64,000 bases of DNA, from positions 249,844-313,843 of the forward strand of contig NZ_OCNH01000002.1 of the NCBI RefSeq assembly GCF_900230225.1, given 5' to 3'. The position numbers and the translations under genes were made by a program. The notes under the pieces are model-generated. The model did no database searches and was not told the origin of the DNA. It was given only the letters and a program-made list of their open reading frames with translations. Source of the stretch: Spirosoma fluviale (GTDB lineage Bacteria; Bacteroidota; Bacteroidia; Cytophagales; Spirosomataceae). This document shows positions 45,890 to 55,686 of this stretch, in pieces (position 1 is the first letter of the stretch; each line of letters opens with the position of its first letter).

Positions 45890-48688
45890 TTATTCAAACG
45901 CTCTTCGAACAATGTCGGCTTGTTCCTGAGAATGTATTTTTGGGTAACCTGTGGCGGGTGAAGCCGACGCTTTCCGCGAAATGACCGGGTAGGTCAACCC
46001 AATGCGTAACAGGTACGTCCAGTAGCCCATGTTTTCCGGCTCTTCCTGTACCCAGAAGATCTCGGCTTTCTTGTATTTCTCCAATACCGCGTTCAACTGG
46101 GTTTTGGAAAGGGGAGCTAACTGTTCAATGCGTACAATGGCTACATCATCACGCTGATCGGCCTGTTGTTTGTCGAGCAGGTCATAATAGACTTTACCGG
46201 TGCAAAGCAGCACACGCTTCACCTTTTTCGCCTGTGCGTAACTATCGTCGATGATTTCCTGGAAGGCTCCTTTGGTAAGGTCTTCCAATGGAGAAACGCA
46301 TTTCGGATGGCGCAGCAACGACTTGGGCGACATGATCACCAGCGGCTTCCGGAACGTCCAGGCCAACTGCCGACGCATAGCATGGAACAGGTTGGCCGGG
46401 GTGGTAATGTTAGCCACCACCATGTTGTATTCGGCGTAGAGTTGCAGGTAACGCTCAGGACGGGCATTGGAGTGCTCCGGTCCCTGGCCTTCGTAGCCGT
46501 GAGGAAGCAGCATCGTTACCCCGTTTTGAATACCCCATTTCGACTCGCCAGCAGCAATAAACTGGTCGATGATAAGCTGGGCACCGTTCGAGAAATCACC
46601 GAACTGCGCTTCCCAGATCACCAGCGCGTGGGGGTTCGCCATGGCATAGCCATATTCAAAGCCCAGTACGCCGTACTCCGACAGCAACGAGTTGAATATC
46701 TGAAATTTCTGCTGATCCTCCTTAATGTAATCAAGCGACGAGTACGACGCATTTGTCTCGGAATCGTGCAGCACGGCATGACGGTGCGAGAACGTACCCC
46801 GCTGAACATCCTGGCCGCTTAAACGAACAGGTCGGCCATCGAGCAGCAACGAACCATACGCCAGCAACTCGGCTGTTCCCCAGTTCACCGTTTTGGTATC
46901 GGTGAGCATGGTTTGCCGGTCTTTCAGCAATTTGTCGATTTGCTTCAGCGGCTTGAATCCTTCCGGCAGTTTCACCAGTGCTTTACCGATGGTCTCCAGC
47001 GTTTCGACCGGTACACCCGTTTCGGGCGATTTTTCAAAGTCCGATGGTTCGCTGAAACGAAGTTCAGCCCAGTCGAGGTCCAGACGGAGTGGTTTGTAGG
47101 GAATTTCGGCTTTTTGCTTCACACGGTCGAGCCGGTCCTGCAATTGCTTCTTGAATTCCGTATCCATGCGTTGCGCCAGTTCGGCGTCTACATCGCCCCG
47201 CTTGATGAGCAGTTCCTTATAGATTTCGCGTGGGTTCTGGTGTTTTTCGATGATGTTGTACATCGTCGGCTGCGTGAACTTCGGTTCATCGGCTTCGTTG
47301 TGACCGTAGCGACGGTAGCAAACCATGTCGATGAACACATCCCGGTTGAACTTCTCCCGGAATTCTACCGCCAGTTTGGCGCAGAAAATAACCGCTTCAG
47401 GATCGTCGCCGTTGACGTGGAATATAGGCGCGTCGATGATTTTGGCAACGTCTGAGCAATAGATCGACGAGCGCGCATCTTCAAAATCGGTGGTGAAACC
47501 AATCTGGTTGTTAATCACAAAGTGAACGGTACCGCCGGTTGTGTAGCCCGCCAGTTTCGCCATTTGTGTCACTTCGTATACAATACCCTGACCGGCAACG
47601 GCTGCATCGCCGTGGATCAGGATTGGCATGATCTTCGTGAAATTACCCTGGTATTCTTCATCGGCCTGCGCCCGCACAAAGCCTTCCACAACGGGGTTGA
47701 CCGCTTCAAGGTGCGATGGGTTAGGAGCCAGCTTCACGCTGATTTGCTTGCCCGATTTGGTTTCGGTGAGGCTGGAGTAGCCCAGGTGGTATTTTACGTC
47801 ACCGTCTCCGTGTACCTGCTCGGGTACGTTGCCTTCAAAGCCGTCGAAGATCGACTCGTACGACTTGCCCAGAATATTAGCAAGTACGTTGAGTCGTCCG
47901 CGGTGCGCCATACCAATCATCACTTCTTCAACGCCCATGTCGGCTGCCTGGCTGATGATGGTGTCGAGTGCAGGAATGGTTACTTCACCGCCTTCCAGCG
48001 AAAAACGCTTCTGACCGAGGTATTTTGTGGCAAGGAAGTTTTCGAAAACGGTAGCTTCGTTCAGTTTTTCGAGAATACGCTTTTTCTCATCCAGTGTGGG
48101 CATGAAAACGAGCGCTTCTTTCTCGATTTTGTTCCGAAGCCAGTTTTTGACATCCAGTTCACGGATGTACATGTACTCAAAGCCGATCTCACCCGCATAA
48201 ATCTTCCGCAGCGAATCCATGATAACCCGCAACGTGGCTGGTCCGATTCCGAGCAGTTTGCCTGATTCGAAAACGGTGTCCAAATCGGCTTCGGACAGCG
48301 CGTAATCGGGCAGATCAACGCGGGGTTGCCGGTCTTTGCGCTCTCTGAGCGGATTGGTTTTCGCCAGCAGGTGACCACGTGACCGGTATGCCTTAATTAA
48401 ACTGGCAACCGAGACTTCCTTTTCGGCGTGGGAGGCATCTACTGGTTTGGCGGTGGTTTGTCCGTTGCCGGATGAGCCGTTTAGCGCGGCACCGTTGCTT
48501 TTGCCAGGCTCGCCCTGACTGCCGGTGCCGTTTCCATTGGCTTTTTCACCATAGGTGAGTGAAAACTCGAACCCTTTAAAAAATTGCTGCCAGCTTTCGT
48601 CAACTGTCTGTGGGTCTTGTTTATAAGACTGATAAAGTTGATCTACGTAAGCCGCGTCGGAATTGGCGATATATGAGTACTGATCCAT
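45890..48688 (-). CDS. sucA: 2-oxoglutarate dehydrogenase E1 component
   Basis: This 932-residue thiamine-diphosphate enzyme decarboxylates 2-oxoglutarate and succinylates E2. The N-terminal E2-binding helix (YIANSDAAYVDQLYQSYKQD) is present. The thiamine region includes GMAHRGRLNVLAN, HGDAAVAGQGIVYE and NNQIGFTT, and the C-terminal transketolase-like half has PHGYEGQGPEHSNARPERYL. sucB follows on the same strand. lpdA (E3) is elsewhere, at 15 kb. ATG 48688 is supported by a promoter about 30 bases upstream. Confidence 0.97.
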   Translation of the reverse strand: MDQYSYIANSDAAYVDQLYQSYKQDPQTVDESWQQFFKGFEFSLTYGEKANGNGTGSQGEPGKSNGAALNGSSGNGQTTAKPVDASHAEKEVSVASLIKAYRSRGHLLAKTNPLRERKDRQPRVDLPDYALSEADLDTVFESGKLLGIGPATLRVIMDSLRKIYAGEIGFEYMYIRELDVKNWLRNKIEKEALVFMPTLDEKKRILEKLNEATVFENFLATKYLGQKRFSLEGGEVTIPALDTIISQAADMGVEEVMIGMAHRGRLNVLANILGKSYESIFDGFEGNVPEQVHGDGDVKYHLGYSSLTETKSGKQISVKLAPNPSHLEAVNPVVEGFVRAQADEEYQGNFTKIMPILIHGDAAVAGQGIVYEVTQMAKLAGYTTGGTVHFVINNQIGFTTDFEDARSSIYCSDVAKIIDAPIFHVNGDDPEAVIFCAKLAVEFREKFNRDVFIDMVCYRRYGHNEADEPKFTQPTMYNIIEKHQNPREIYKELLIKRGDVDAELAQRMDTEFKKQLQDRLDRVKQKAEIPYKPLRLDLDWAELRFSEPSDFEKSPETGVPVETLETIGKALVKLPEGFKPLKQIDKLLKDRQTMLTDTKTVNWGTAELLAYGSLLLDGRPVRLSGQDVQRGTFSHRHAVLHDSETNASYSSLDYIKEDQQKFQIFNSLLSEYGVLGFEYGYAMANPHALVIWEAQFGDFSNGAQLIIDQFIAAGESKWGIQNGVTMLLPHGYEGQGPEHSNARPERYLQLYAEYNMVVANITTPANLFHAMRRQLAWTFRKPLVIMSPKSLLRHPKCVSPLEDLTKGAFQEIIDDSYAQAKKVKRVLLCTGKVYYDLLDKQQADQRDDVAIVRIEQLAPLSKTQLNAVLEKYKKAEIFWVQEEPENMGYWTYLLRIGLTYPVISRKASASPATGYPKIHSQEQADIVRRAFE

Positions 48689-48716
48689 GACGGGGGCGCG
48701 TCGTTGTTTTGACCCG

Positions 48717-48750
48717 CAAAGGTAGCGTATCAGCTACAGAGTTAGCCAAA
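48717..48750 (-). promoter_or_regulatory. Candidate sucA promoter
   Basis: On the minus strand TTTG (48747-48750) is followed 22 bases later by TACCTTTG (48717-48724). This is one of the best matches to the Bacteroidota consensus in the window. Confidence 0.65.
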
Positions 48751-48922
48751 ATTTGTTGATTTTATCCTACTGACTGCTGATTGGCGTCCGTTTGCGTGAA
48801 CAACGACCTGAAAAGTTAAAATTTTTGCAAAAATAAGTCCTGAAAAGAGAACTATAAATGAAACTATATAGTGCGTTATAGGTTCGCCACAATAGTAAGA
48901 AAACTATTTCTCATGTAAACAA

Positions 48923-48948
48923 AAAGCCATCCCCGAGGAGATGGCTTT
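48923..48948 (-). terminator. Intrinsic terminator of the SulP gene
   Basis: AAAGCCAT and ATGGCTTT pair across ten bases; on the minus strand a run of T follows. Confidence 0.75.
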
Positions 48949-48968
48949 ACGTAATGAACAACAAACGA

Positions 48969-50597
48969 TTAGACAGCCATTCTCTTCCGACGGGCCGCCA
49001 GCGGGTGAGCTGACATGGGTTGGTGCTCATCGAGGTTAATAACGTGAAACTCGCCACCAGCCAATTGGAAATCGCGCTCGTAATTGTGCAGATTTTCCAT
49101 AACGGTATGGTCTACGTAACGGGCGTGGTGCAAGTCGACCGTTACATGCTGACCAGCTCCCTGCGGGATGGTGTCCAGTTGTTTTTTGATCGACAGGTAG
49201 TTCGTAAAGACAGCCGCACCGGTAATAGTAAGGGTGTGTTCATTGCCAATCGAGATGAGCTTTTGTTCAGGTCTGAACAGGTATTTGACCGGTAAGCCAA
49301 GTGCAAGCTGGATAATGAATTCGGCAGCAATCCCCACGGCGATACCAATCAGCAAGTCCGTTGCCAGGGTAGCAATGATGGTCACGACAAAGACAATCAG
49401 CTGCTCTGGTCCAATGTGGTACATGTGGCGAAACTCTTTGGGAGCGGCTAACCGGAAGCCAACGGCAATCAGGATAGCGGCCAGCGCGGCTACCGGAACC
49501 AGTTTGATGAGCGGAACAAGGGCTACTACAAAAAGCAGCAGAAATCCGCCCTGGAAGAAGTTAGCCCAGCGGGTTTTGCCGCCGTTTGTCAGGTTGGCGG
49601 ACGAACGGGCCACTTCCGAAATCATGGGCAGACCACCCAGTGCTGCCGATACCATGTTGCCAATGCCAACCGCCGTTAAATCTTTACTCAGATTCGATTT
49701 ACGCTTGTAGGGGTCAAGCAGATCAATGGCTTTTCCCGTTAATAACGACTCCAGCGAGCCAATTAGGGTAAACATAGCCAGGTATTTCAGGGCGATGGGC
49801 AGTAAATCGCCCGACCAGGCGCCGAAATTTGCATTGTATGACAGCTTAAACTCGCCGGGGTTCACCAGCGGCTTAATATCGCTGTATAGTTTTGTGTCAG
49901 ACAGGTGGAAGTATAAGCCCATGGCTACGGCTACAACGAGTACAACCAGCGCGGGGGGAATTTTCTTGATGGCTTTGCTTTTAATGTTCGGCCAGCTGAA
50001 CAGAATAATCAGGCTCACGATACCAATGAGCGCCACGTGCCACTCCATGTGAGAAAGGCTGTGAGGTACCATCGCAATCAGTTCTAAGGGTTCTTTGCCT
50101 TTTAATTCAGAAGGAGCGATACCAACGGCCAGGTGAATCTGCTTTGACATGATGATAATCCCGATAGCCGCCAGCATTCCGTGTACCGCTGATAAGGGAA
50201 AAAAGTCGGCCAGTTTGGCTACTTTCAGCACGCCCATAACCACTTGCAGCACGCCGGCTACTATAATAACACCCAGAGCCAGCTTCCAGCCCAGGTCAAG
50301 ATCACCCCTGCCCAGTTCGTCAACGCACCCGGCTACAATCACAATTAATCCAGCCGCCGGACCTTTTATGGTTGGCTCCGAGCCCGCAAAAAATGCAACG
50401 ATCAACCCACCGACAATGGCTGTTAACACGCCCATGATTGGCGGAAAATTACTAGCCGACGCTATACCAAGGCTGAGTGGCAAAGCAATCAGTGAAACCA
50501 GAAACCCTGATAATAGATCGGACTGCCAATTTTCTTTCAACCCGGCAAGGCCTTTCGCCGGAACAACGTGGATAATAGGTTTAACTTGTGCTTCCAT
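48969..50597 (-). CDS. SulP-family anion transporter
   Basis: This 542-residue membrane protein has the SulP core of many hydrophobic segments (about 25-440), with the conserved region LIALPLSLGIASASNFPP and KGPAAGLIVI near the start. A short C-terminal STAS-like region (about 450-530) follows. SulP proteins move sulfate, bicarbonate or other anions; residues alone do not settle which. No carbonic anhydrase gene adjoins it. It has a hairpin in its presumed leader. Confidence 0.9.
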   Translation of the reverse strand: MEAQVKPIIHVVPAKGLAGLKENWQSDLLSGFLVSLIALPLSLGIASASNFPPIMGVLTAIVGGLIVAFFAGSEPTIKGPAAGLIVIVAGCVDELGRGDLDLGWKLALGVIIVAGVLQVVMGVLKVAKLADFFPLSAVHGMLAAIGIIIMSKQIHLAVGIAPSELKGKEPLELIAMVPHSLSHMEWHVALIGIVSLIILFSWPNIKSKAIKKIPPALVVLVVAVAMGLYFHLSDTKLYSDIKPLVNPGEFKLSYNANFGAWSGDLLPIALKYLAMFTLIGSLESLLTGKAIDLLDPYKRKSNLSKDLTAVGIGNMVSAALGGLPMISEVARSSANLTNGGKTRWANFFQGGFLLLFVVALVPLIKLVPVAALAAILIAVGFRLAAPKEFRHMYHIGPEQLIVFVVTIIATLATDLLIGIAVGIAAEFIIQLALGLPVKYLFRPEQKLISIGNEHTLTITGAAVFTNYLSIKKQLDTIPQGAGQHVTVDLHHARYVDHTVMENLHNYERDFQLAGGEFHVINLDEHQPMSAHPLAARRKRMAV

Positions 50598-50604
50598 TTA
50601 GGTT

Positions 50605-50657
50605 ATCAGTTGCGTTCTTGGCTTAAGACTGGACAAGATTCAGCAACTGATATTAAC
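50605..50657. promoter_or_regulatory. Inverted repeat in the SulP 5' region
   Basis: ATCAGTTGC (50605-50613) faces GCAACTGAT (50643-50651), extended by GGTTA and TAACC. It lies within 60 bases of the SulP start and could be an operator or leader hairpin. Confidence 0.45.
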
Positions 50658-50911
50658 CTGCTATTAAGTACAGATTAAAAAATAATTAATATGTATAAAA
50701 TCGGTACAAATGCATGATTTTATTCTTAGAAATCGCATTTTGTGAAATATTATTCGTATTATGATGTTTTTAGTCTAAGTCTATAGGTTGTGTAATTTTC
50801 TTGCGTATAGTCATTAAATCGCTTTTTCATTAATTTTTGCTTAAAGGATTTTAAGCTGATTTTGTGACTCAAATTAACGCAGCGCTTACCCGCTTCTGAT
50901 TCACTGGTGCG
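50658..50911. other. AT-rich divergent intergenic region
   Basis: This stretch between the SulP gene and the transporter fusion is AT-rich and has no open frame or RNA gene I can support. Promoters for both flanking genes should lie here. Confidence 0.5.
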
Positions 50912-50919
50912 TATATTTG
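50912..50919 (+). promoter_or_regulatory. Candidate -7 box for the transporter fusion
   Basis: TATATTTG matches TAnnTTTG and lies 28 bases before the ATG at 50948. No clear -33 element was found. Confidence 0.45.
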
Positions 50920-50947
50920 ACGGTAAATTGCGTTGTAAATCCCGCTT

Positions 50948-53900
50948 ATGATTGTTGGTGCAGATTCTACTTCTCAACCTGTTTCTCCTCCTCAGCGATG
51001 GCATCGTGCGTTGGGCATTCGGCCGGAGGAAAGCCGCACGGTGGGGTTATTTTTTATTCATAACTTTCTGCTTGGCATTGGTACCATTCTCATTTATGTA
51101 GCAGCCAATGCCATTCTGCTCGAAAACCAGCCTGAAGCAAGTCTCCCCCTTGCATACATAGCCTCGGCAGCCGCCATGATTGGCGTTGGTCGGATCTATG
51201 CGTATTTTGAGCACCATCTGGCCCTGCGCAGTCTGGCCGTTCGGGTGTTGATTGCGGCCGTTGTGATGACAATCGTGGTGGGTATCCTGGTGGTTGTTGG
51301 TCATTCCGTTATGGCGGCTGTCGCCATTATGACGGGCTATCGGATTATTTACCTGCTCACGAATCTTGAATTCTGGGGCGTTTCGGCCGTTGTGTTCGAT
51401 ACCCGCCAGAGCAAGCGGCTATTTGGCGTGATTAGCTCCGGCGATATGCCAGCCAAAGCCATGGGCGCCATTCTGGCTGCTCTGGTACATGCGCATGCCG
51501 ACGTGCTGCGGTTGCTCCTGGTTGCTTTCGGAGCCTTTCTGGCGGCACTTTATATTCTTCAGCTAACCATCCAGTCGCATGAAATTCACGCGCCACAGGG
51601 AGCCGATCGGGTTGCCCGCCGGGAGCCGTCCCGATTAATTGGCAAGCGGTTTGGCGGTAGTGAATTGATTTTTTACATGTGCCTGAGTCTGGCGGTGATG
51701 GCCGCTGTGGCAACCGAAATCGAGTATAATTTCTTTATCAACGTAAAGCACCGCTTTCACGACCAGACGGATGTGATTCGCTACGTGAGTTACGTACTGG
51801 CGCTGACATACGGAGTCGCTATGCTGGTCAAACTATTGATGTCGCGGCAGGTTCTCGATCGATTTGGCATCCAGCGTTCGCTATTGGTATTGCCCTGGCT
51901 GGCCTTAACGGGCTTAGTTGGCCTGATTGTACTGCGCTATTTTACCACGAGTGAAACCGTTTCGCTGATTTACTTTTGTGGCCTTTACCTGGTCTTTGAA
52001 GTAGCCCGCCGGGCCTTGTTTGACCCTGTATTTCTGGTTTTATTTCAGCCATTACTGCCGCCCCAGCGGCTCAAAGGGCACACTCTGGCGAAAGGATTGT
52101 ACGAGCCAATTGGCCTGGGCGTTGCCGGTCTGCTGATTTATGTGTTGCACACAACCCTCGAAGCAGGTGGTGCCCTGGTGTGGATTACGGTGCTGGCCGG
52201 AGCAGTCTGGCTGTTACGCCATACCTACAAGCGGTATCTGCACGAGTTGACGGATGCCATCGGTCGGCGGTTTCTGGAGCGGGATCAACTGGCCATGCCA
52301 ACGGTAGCGCAGGCCAGTCTGCTCCGGCAATTGCAAAGTAACCTGCCCGACGATGTACTAACGGCAATCAGCTGGCTGGATGTTCACAATCCCGAAGAGC
52401 TTAGCCGACAGATTCCGGCGCTTCTTGCGCATACCAGCCCCAGTATCCGCCGGAGAACACTGGCGGCAGCAACCCGAATGAAGCAGGCCCTGCCCGTTCG
52501 TCAGGTGACGCACATTGCCCTGACGGATGACGACCCTGCCTTACGTCAGCAGGCGGCTTACCTGCTGGGACGGCGCATCAATGTAGAAGCGGCCGAACTG
52601 GCTCCGCTCATTAATCATACCGACCTCTCCATCCGGCAGGGCGCTATTAATGGGGTGCTGGAGTTAAACCCACACGATCCGGCGGCTCTTGCGGCTTTGA
52701 CTAAACTGGCCACCGATACGGACCCTGCACTTCAGCAAATAGCCCTGGCTCTCATTGCTAACCTAAGGCTAAATAGCTTTGCCAACCTGGTGAGTGAACG
52801 ACTCGAAAGCTCAAACGCCGATGTACGAAAGGCCGCTATCAACGCGGCCGGGCATTTGCCCAATGCTGGTCTGACGCGATATTTGCTGGATAATCTTATA
52901 CACAAGAGCATTGGTCGAACCGTAACCCAGGCCCTCAAAGCCCGTGGAGCCGAAACTGTCTCGGCCCTGCGTCAGGTACGGCAGTCGACTACCGATCGGC
53001 TGGTGCTGGAACGTATTGCGGCTGTCTGCGGAGCCATTACGACGCCAGAGAGTCGACACCTGCTGAATGGGCTGGCGCAGCAACCCGATGTATTTGTGCG
53101 AAGTGCCGCCCTCCGGGCCTTGCGCCGGTTCCCGAACGAACCTGAAGATGATGCGCTCTTTCGTGCTATTATGCACGAAGAGGTATTACTAGCCCAGCGG
53201 CTCCTGCACGGGAGTTTGACAGATGCCACCCTGACAAAAACACTGGATTATGAACTGTCTGTACTGCTGCAGCGGCTGTTCGATGTGTTGATGCAACTCT
53301 ATGACTCCGAAACCATTGCCGGGGCTCGCCTGGGAATTGGACACCCCACCCGCGAGCGTCGGGCCAATTCGCTCGAAATGCTGGATAACCTGATTCCACG
53401 GGCTACCTACCAAACACTTCAGGTACTGGTGGATGACCTGCCCCGCGCCGAAAAAAATCGCATTCTCGATGCTGAACTGGGGCCATTCGATGATCCTGAG
53501 CCCATTCGGGCGTTTGTGTTGCGGATGGGTGAAACCGTTTTTTCGCCCTGGACGGTCGATGTTGTTCTGCGTACACTACCACCGGCTGAGGCCCTACAGG
53601 CCCGGCAGTCTCTGGAATCCCGTTTTAGTACTTTATCCCCCTTACTTATGTCGCACGCTACCCATTCTACCGAGCAGATTTCCGCTTACGACCGGGTATT
53701 GCTATTGTCTCAAGCCAGTCTTTTTGCCCAAACGCCCGAAAACGTACTGGCCAGTATCACGCCAATTATGAAAGAAGAGGAACACAAGGCGGGGGTATCT
53801 ATTTTCCGGAAGGGTGATCTGGGCACTGGAATGTACGTCATCTACACGGGCGAAGTAGCTATTCTGGATGGTGATACGGAACTGGCCCGTTTTGGCCGGG

Positions 53901-54115
53901 GTGACTTTTTTGGCGAGTTGGCACTGCTGGATACCGAATCTCGTTCGGCTACGGCAGAGGCCATTACCGATGTCCGTTTGCTGCGTATCGATCAGGATGA
54001 TTTCTATGATTTAATGGAAGAGCGGAGTGAAGTGCTGCGGAGCATAGTGAAAAGTTTGTCAGGTCGAATTCGGCGGCAGAATGAAGTGCTGGCCAAACGT
54101 GTAACAGCCTCGTAA
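50948..54115 (+). CDS. Nucleotide-transporter-like/HEAT/cyclic-nucleotide-binding fusion protein
   Basis: This 1055-residue protein has three parts. Residues about 30-430 form some 11-12 membrane segments resembling the ATP/ADP (Npt) and MFS carriers. Residues about 460-800 are alpha-helical HEAT-like repeats (for example VRKAAINAAGHLPNAG and VRSAALRALRRFPNEP). Residues about 915-1040 form a cyclic-nucleotide-binding domain, with GVSIFRKGDLGTGMYVIYTG, RFGRGDFFGELALLD and SRSATAEAITDVRLL; FGELALLDTESRSA is the phosphate-binding cassette. Downstream genes include an adenylate cyclase, so cAMP could gate the protein. The transport substrate is unknown. Confidence 0.9.
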   Translation: MIVGADSTSQPVSPPQRWHRALGIRPEESRTVGLFFIHNFLLGIGTILIYVAANAILLENQPEASLPLAYIASAAAMIGVGRIYAYFEHHLALRSLAVRVLIAAVVMTIVVGILVVVGHSVMAAVAIMTGYRIIYLLTNLEFWGVSAVVFDTRQSKRLFGVISSGDMPAKAMGAILAALVHAHADVLRLLLVAFGAFLAALYILQLTIQSHEIHAPQGADRVARREPSRLIGKRFGGSELIFYMCLSLAVMAAVATEIEYNFFINVKHRFHDQTDVIRYVSYVLALTYGVAMLVKLLMSRQVLDRFGIQRSLLVLPWLALTGLVGLIVLRYFTTSETVSLIYFCGLYLVFEVARRALFDPVFLVLFQPLLPPQRLKGHTLAKGLYEPIGLGVAGLLIYVLHTTLEAGGALVWITVLAGAVWLLRHTYKRYLHELTDAIGRRFLERDQLAMPTVAQASLLRQLQSNLPDDVLTAISWLDVHNPEELSRQIPALLAHTSPSIRRRTLAAATRMKQALPVRQVTHIALTDDDPALRQQAAYLLGRRINVEAAELAPLINHTDLSIRQGAINGVLELNPHDPAALAALTKLATDTDPALQQIALALIANLRLNSFANLVSERLESSNADVRKAAINAAGHLPNAGLTRYLLDNLIHKSIGRTVTQALKARGAETVSALRQVRQSTTDRLVLERIAAVCGAITTPESRHLLNGLAQQPDVFVRSAALRALRRFPNEPEDDALFRAIMHEEVLLAQRLLHGSLTDATLTKTLDYELSVLLQRLFDVLMQLYDSETIAGARLGIGHPTRERRANSLEMLDNLIPRATYQTLQVLVDDLPRAEKNRILDAELGPFDDPEPIRAFVLRMGETVFSPWTVDVVLRTLPPAEALQARQSLESRFSTLSPLLMSHATHSTEQISAYDRVLLLSQASLFAQTPENVLASITPIMKEEEHKAGVSIFRKGDLGTGMYVIYTGEVAILDGDTELARFGRGDFFGELALLDTESRSATAEAITDVRLLRIDQDDFYDLMEERSEVLRSIVKSLSGRIRRQNEVLAKRVTAS

Positions 54116-54165
54116 GACGTGTAACCTCTTGATTAGAAATGTAGTCCATAAGGTTTATCGGCCTA

Positions 54166-54195
54166 TTGTTCGGTTACGGTTTGGTTTCTATCTTG
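54166..54195 (+). promoter_or_regulatory. Candidate promoter of the sensor kinase
   Basis: TTG (54166-54168) is followed 20 bases later by TATCTTG (54189-54195). It favours the kinase start at 54230 over 54197. Confidence 0.5.
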
Positions 54196-54229
54196 CATGG
54201 GCCACACAGCCAAACTTAAACCAGACTCA

Positions 54230-55594
54230 ATGAATCAGGATGAAATCTTCTCGTCGTTTATTACCCTTGCTATCATCTGGCAGGTACGGCGATTTTTGGA
54301 CACGAGAAACCGCATACCGCAGTGGGACAGGATGCTCCAGCGTTTCTGGATCGTCAATGTCTCCTTTGTGATTCTGAGTACGGCTATTGATGAAGATTTT
54401 CCCCTACGGCTTATCTGGCTTTTTGCTCTGGCTGCCATTACCTATACCGTCTGGCTTATTAAAGACAATCAGTCCGCCCGGACTCTTTTAATTGCCCTTG
54501 CGCCTTTTATGTTCTTTATGGCGATCTCCAAGATCATACAGGACGTATTTCCCCATTTTGCCAAGGCACATGACGACTTCTTCGAAAGCATAAACGGGTT
54601 TGCCCTATTCTGGCTGATTGGCTTCTTTATCGTAGCCAACCGGCAGAAAAAAGCACAGGTAAAAATTGATGAAGAGCGCGCTCTGGAAGCTGAGCAACGG
54701 CGTGTTATTGAAGCGAAAAAGCAGGAACTTGAGTATTTAGTTGCCGAACGAACCGCCGAAATCACCCGGCAAAAAGAGGAGTTGGAGTTAGCCCTGGTCG
54801 AACTTAAATCGACGCAGACACAACTTATACAGAGTGAAAAAATGGCCTCACTGGGCGAGTTAACGGCGGGGATTGCCCATGAAATTCAAAATCCGCTCAA
54901 CTTTGTCAATAACTTCTCCGAAGTTAGCATTGAGCTAATCGACGAGTTGGTGGATGAACAGGTTAAGCCCCACCGAGACACCGAGCTTGAGGCTGAGCTA
55001 TTGACCGATCTGAAACAGAATCTTCAGAAAATAAATTATCACGGCGGACGGGCATCGTCCATTGTGAAAGGCATGCTTCAGCACTCGCGGACCAGTACCG
55101 GGCAGCGTGAACCTACTGATATAAACTCCCTGTGTGAGGAGTATCTCCGCCTGGCTTATCATGGCTTACGGGCAAAGGATAAAAGCTTCAACGCGCTCTT
55201 TAGCACCGATCTGGACTCGTCGCTGGGGTTAGTCAGCCTGATACCGCAGGACATCAGCCGGGTACTGCTCAATTTATTTACAAACGCTTTTTACGCCGTT
55301 CAGCAACGCCAGAAGCAGGGAGGGCCATTAGGCTATCATCCAACGGTTATTGTGAGCACCCGCTGTGTCAATAAGGAAGCGGTGATCACCGTAGCGGATA
55401 ATGGGACGGGGATTGCCGACGACGTGAAGCAGAAAATTTTCCAGCCATTCTTTACCACCAAGCCCACGGGTGAGGGCACCGGGCTGGGATTGTCACTAGC
55501 TTATGAGATCATTACAAAAGGACATAACGGTACGCTGGAGGTCGAAAGTAAAGTGGGTGAGGGGTCTAAATTTATTGTTACACTGCCTGGCTGA
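54230..55594 (+). CDS. Membrane sensor histidine kinase
   Basis: This 454-residue kinase has about four membrane segments (to about residue 135), a coiled coil (about 140-205), a dimerisation domain with phosphoacceptor His217 ([19 protein letters not shown]), and an ATP-binding domain ([12 protein letters not shown] box, [25 protein letters not shown]). The [18 protein letters not shown] wording is common in Cytophagales kinases. Two receiver proteins lie 1-2 kb downstream and are likely partners. ATG 54197 would add 11 residues. Confidence 0.93.
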   Translation: MNQDEIFSSFITLAIIWQVRRFLDTRNRIPQWDRMLQRFWIVNVSFVILSTAIDEDFPLRLIWLFALAAITYTVWLIKDNQSARTLLIALAPFMFFMAISKIIQDVFPHFAKAHDDFFESINGFALFWLIGFFIVANRQKKAQVKIDEERALEAEQRRVIEAKKQELEYLVAERTAEITRQKEELELALVELKSTQTQLIQSEKMASLGELTAGIAHEIQNPLNFVNNFSEVSIELIDELVDEQVKPHRDTELEAELLTDLKQNLQKINYHGGRASSIVKGMLQHSRTSTGQREPTDINSLCEEYLRLAYHGLRAKDKSFNALFSTDLDSSLGLVSLIPQDISRVLLNLFTNAFYAVQQRQKQGGPLGYHPTVIVSTRCVNKEAVITVADNGTGIADDVKQKIFQPFFTTKPTGEGTGLGLSLAYEIITKGHNGTLEVESKVGEGSKFIVTLPG

Positions 55595-55686
55595 GGATTC
55601 CCGGTGCAGTTTATTCGTATATTACCTTCTTAATTAAAAATGAATACATCCTTCTGAGCTGAAATAAAGTAACCATTCATCAACCC

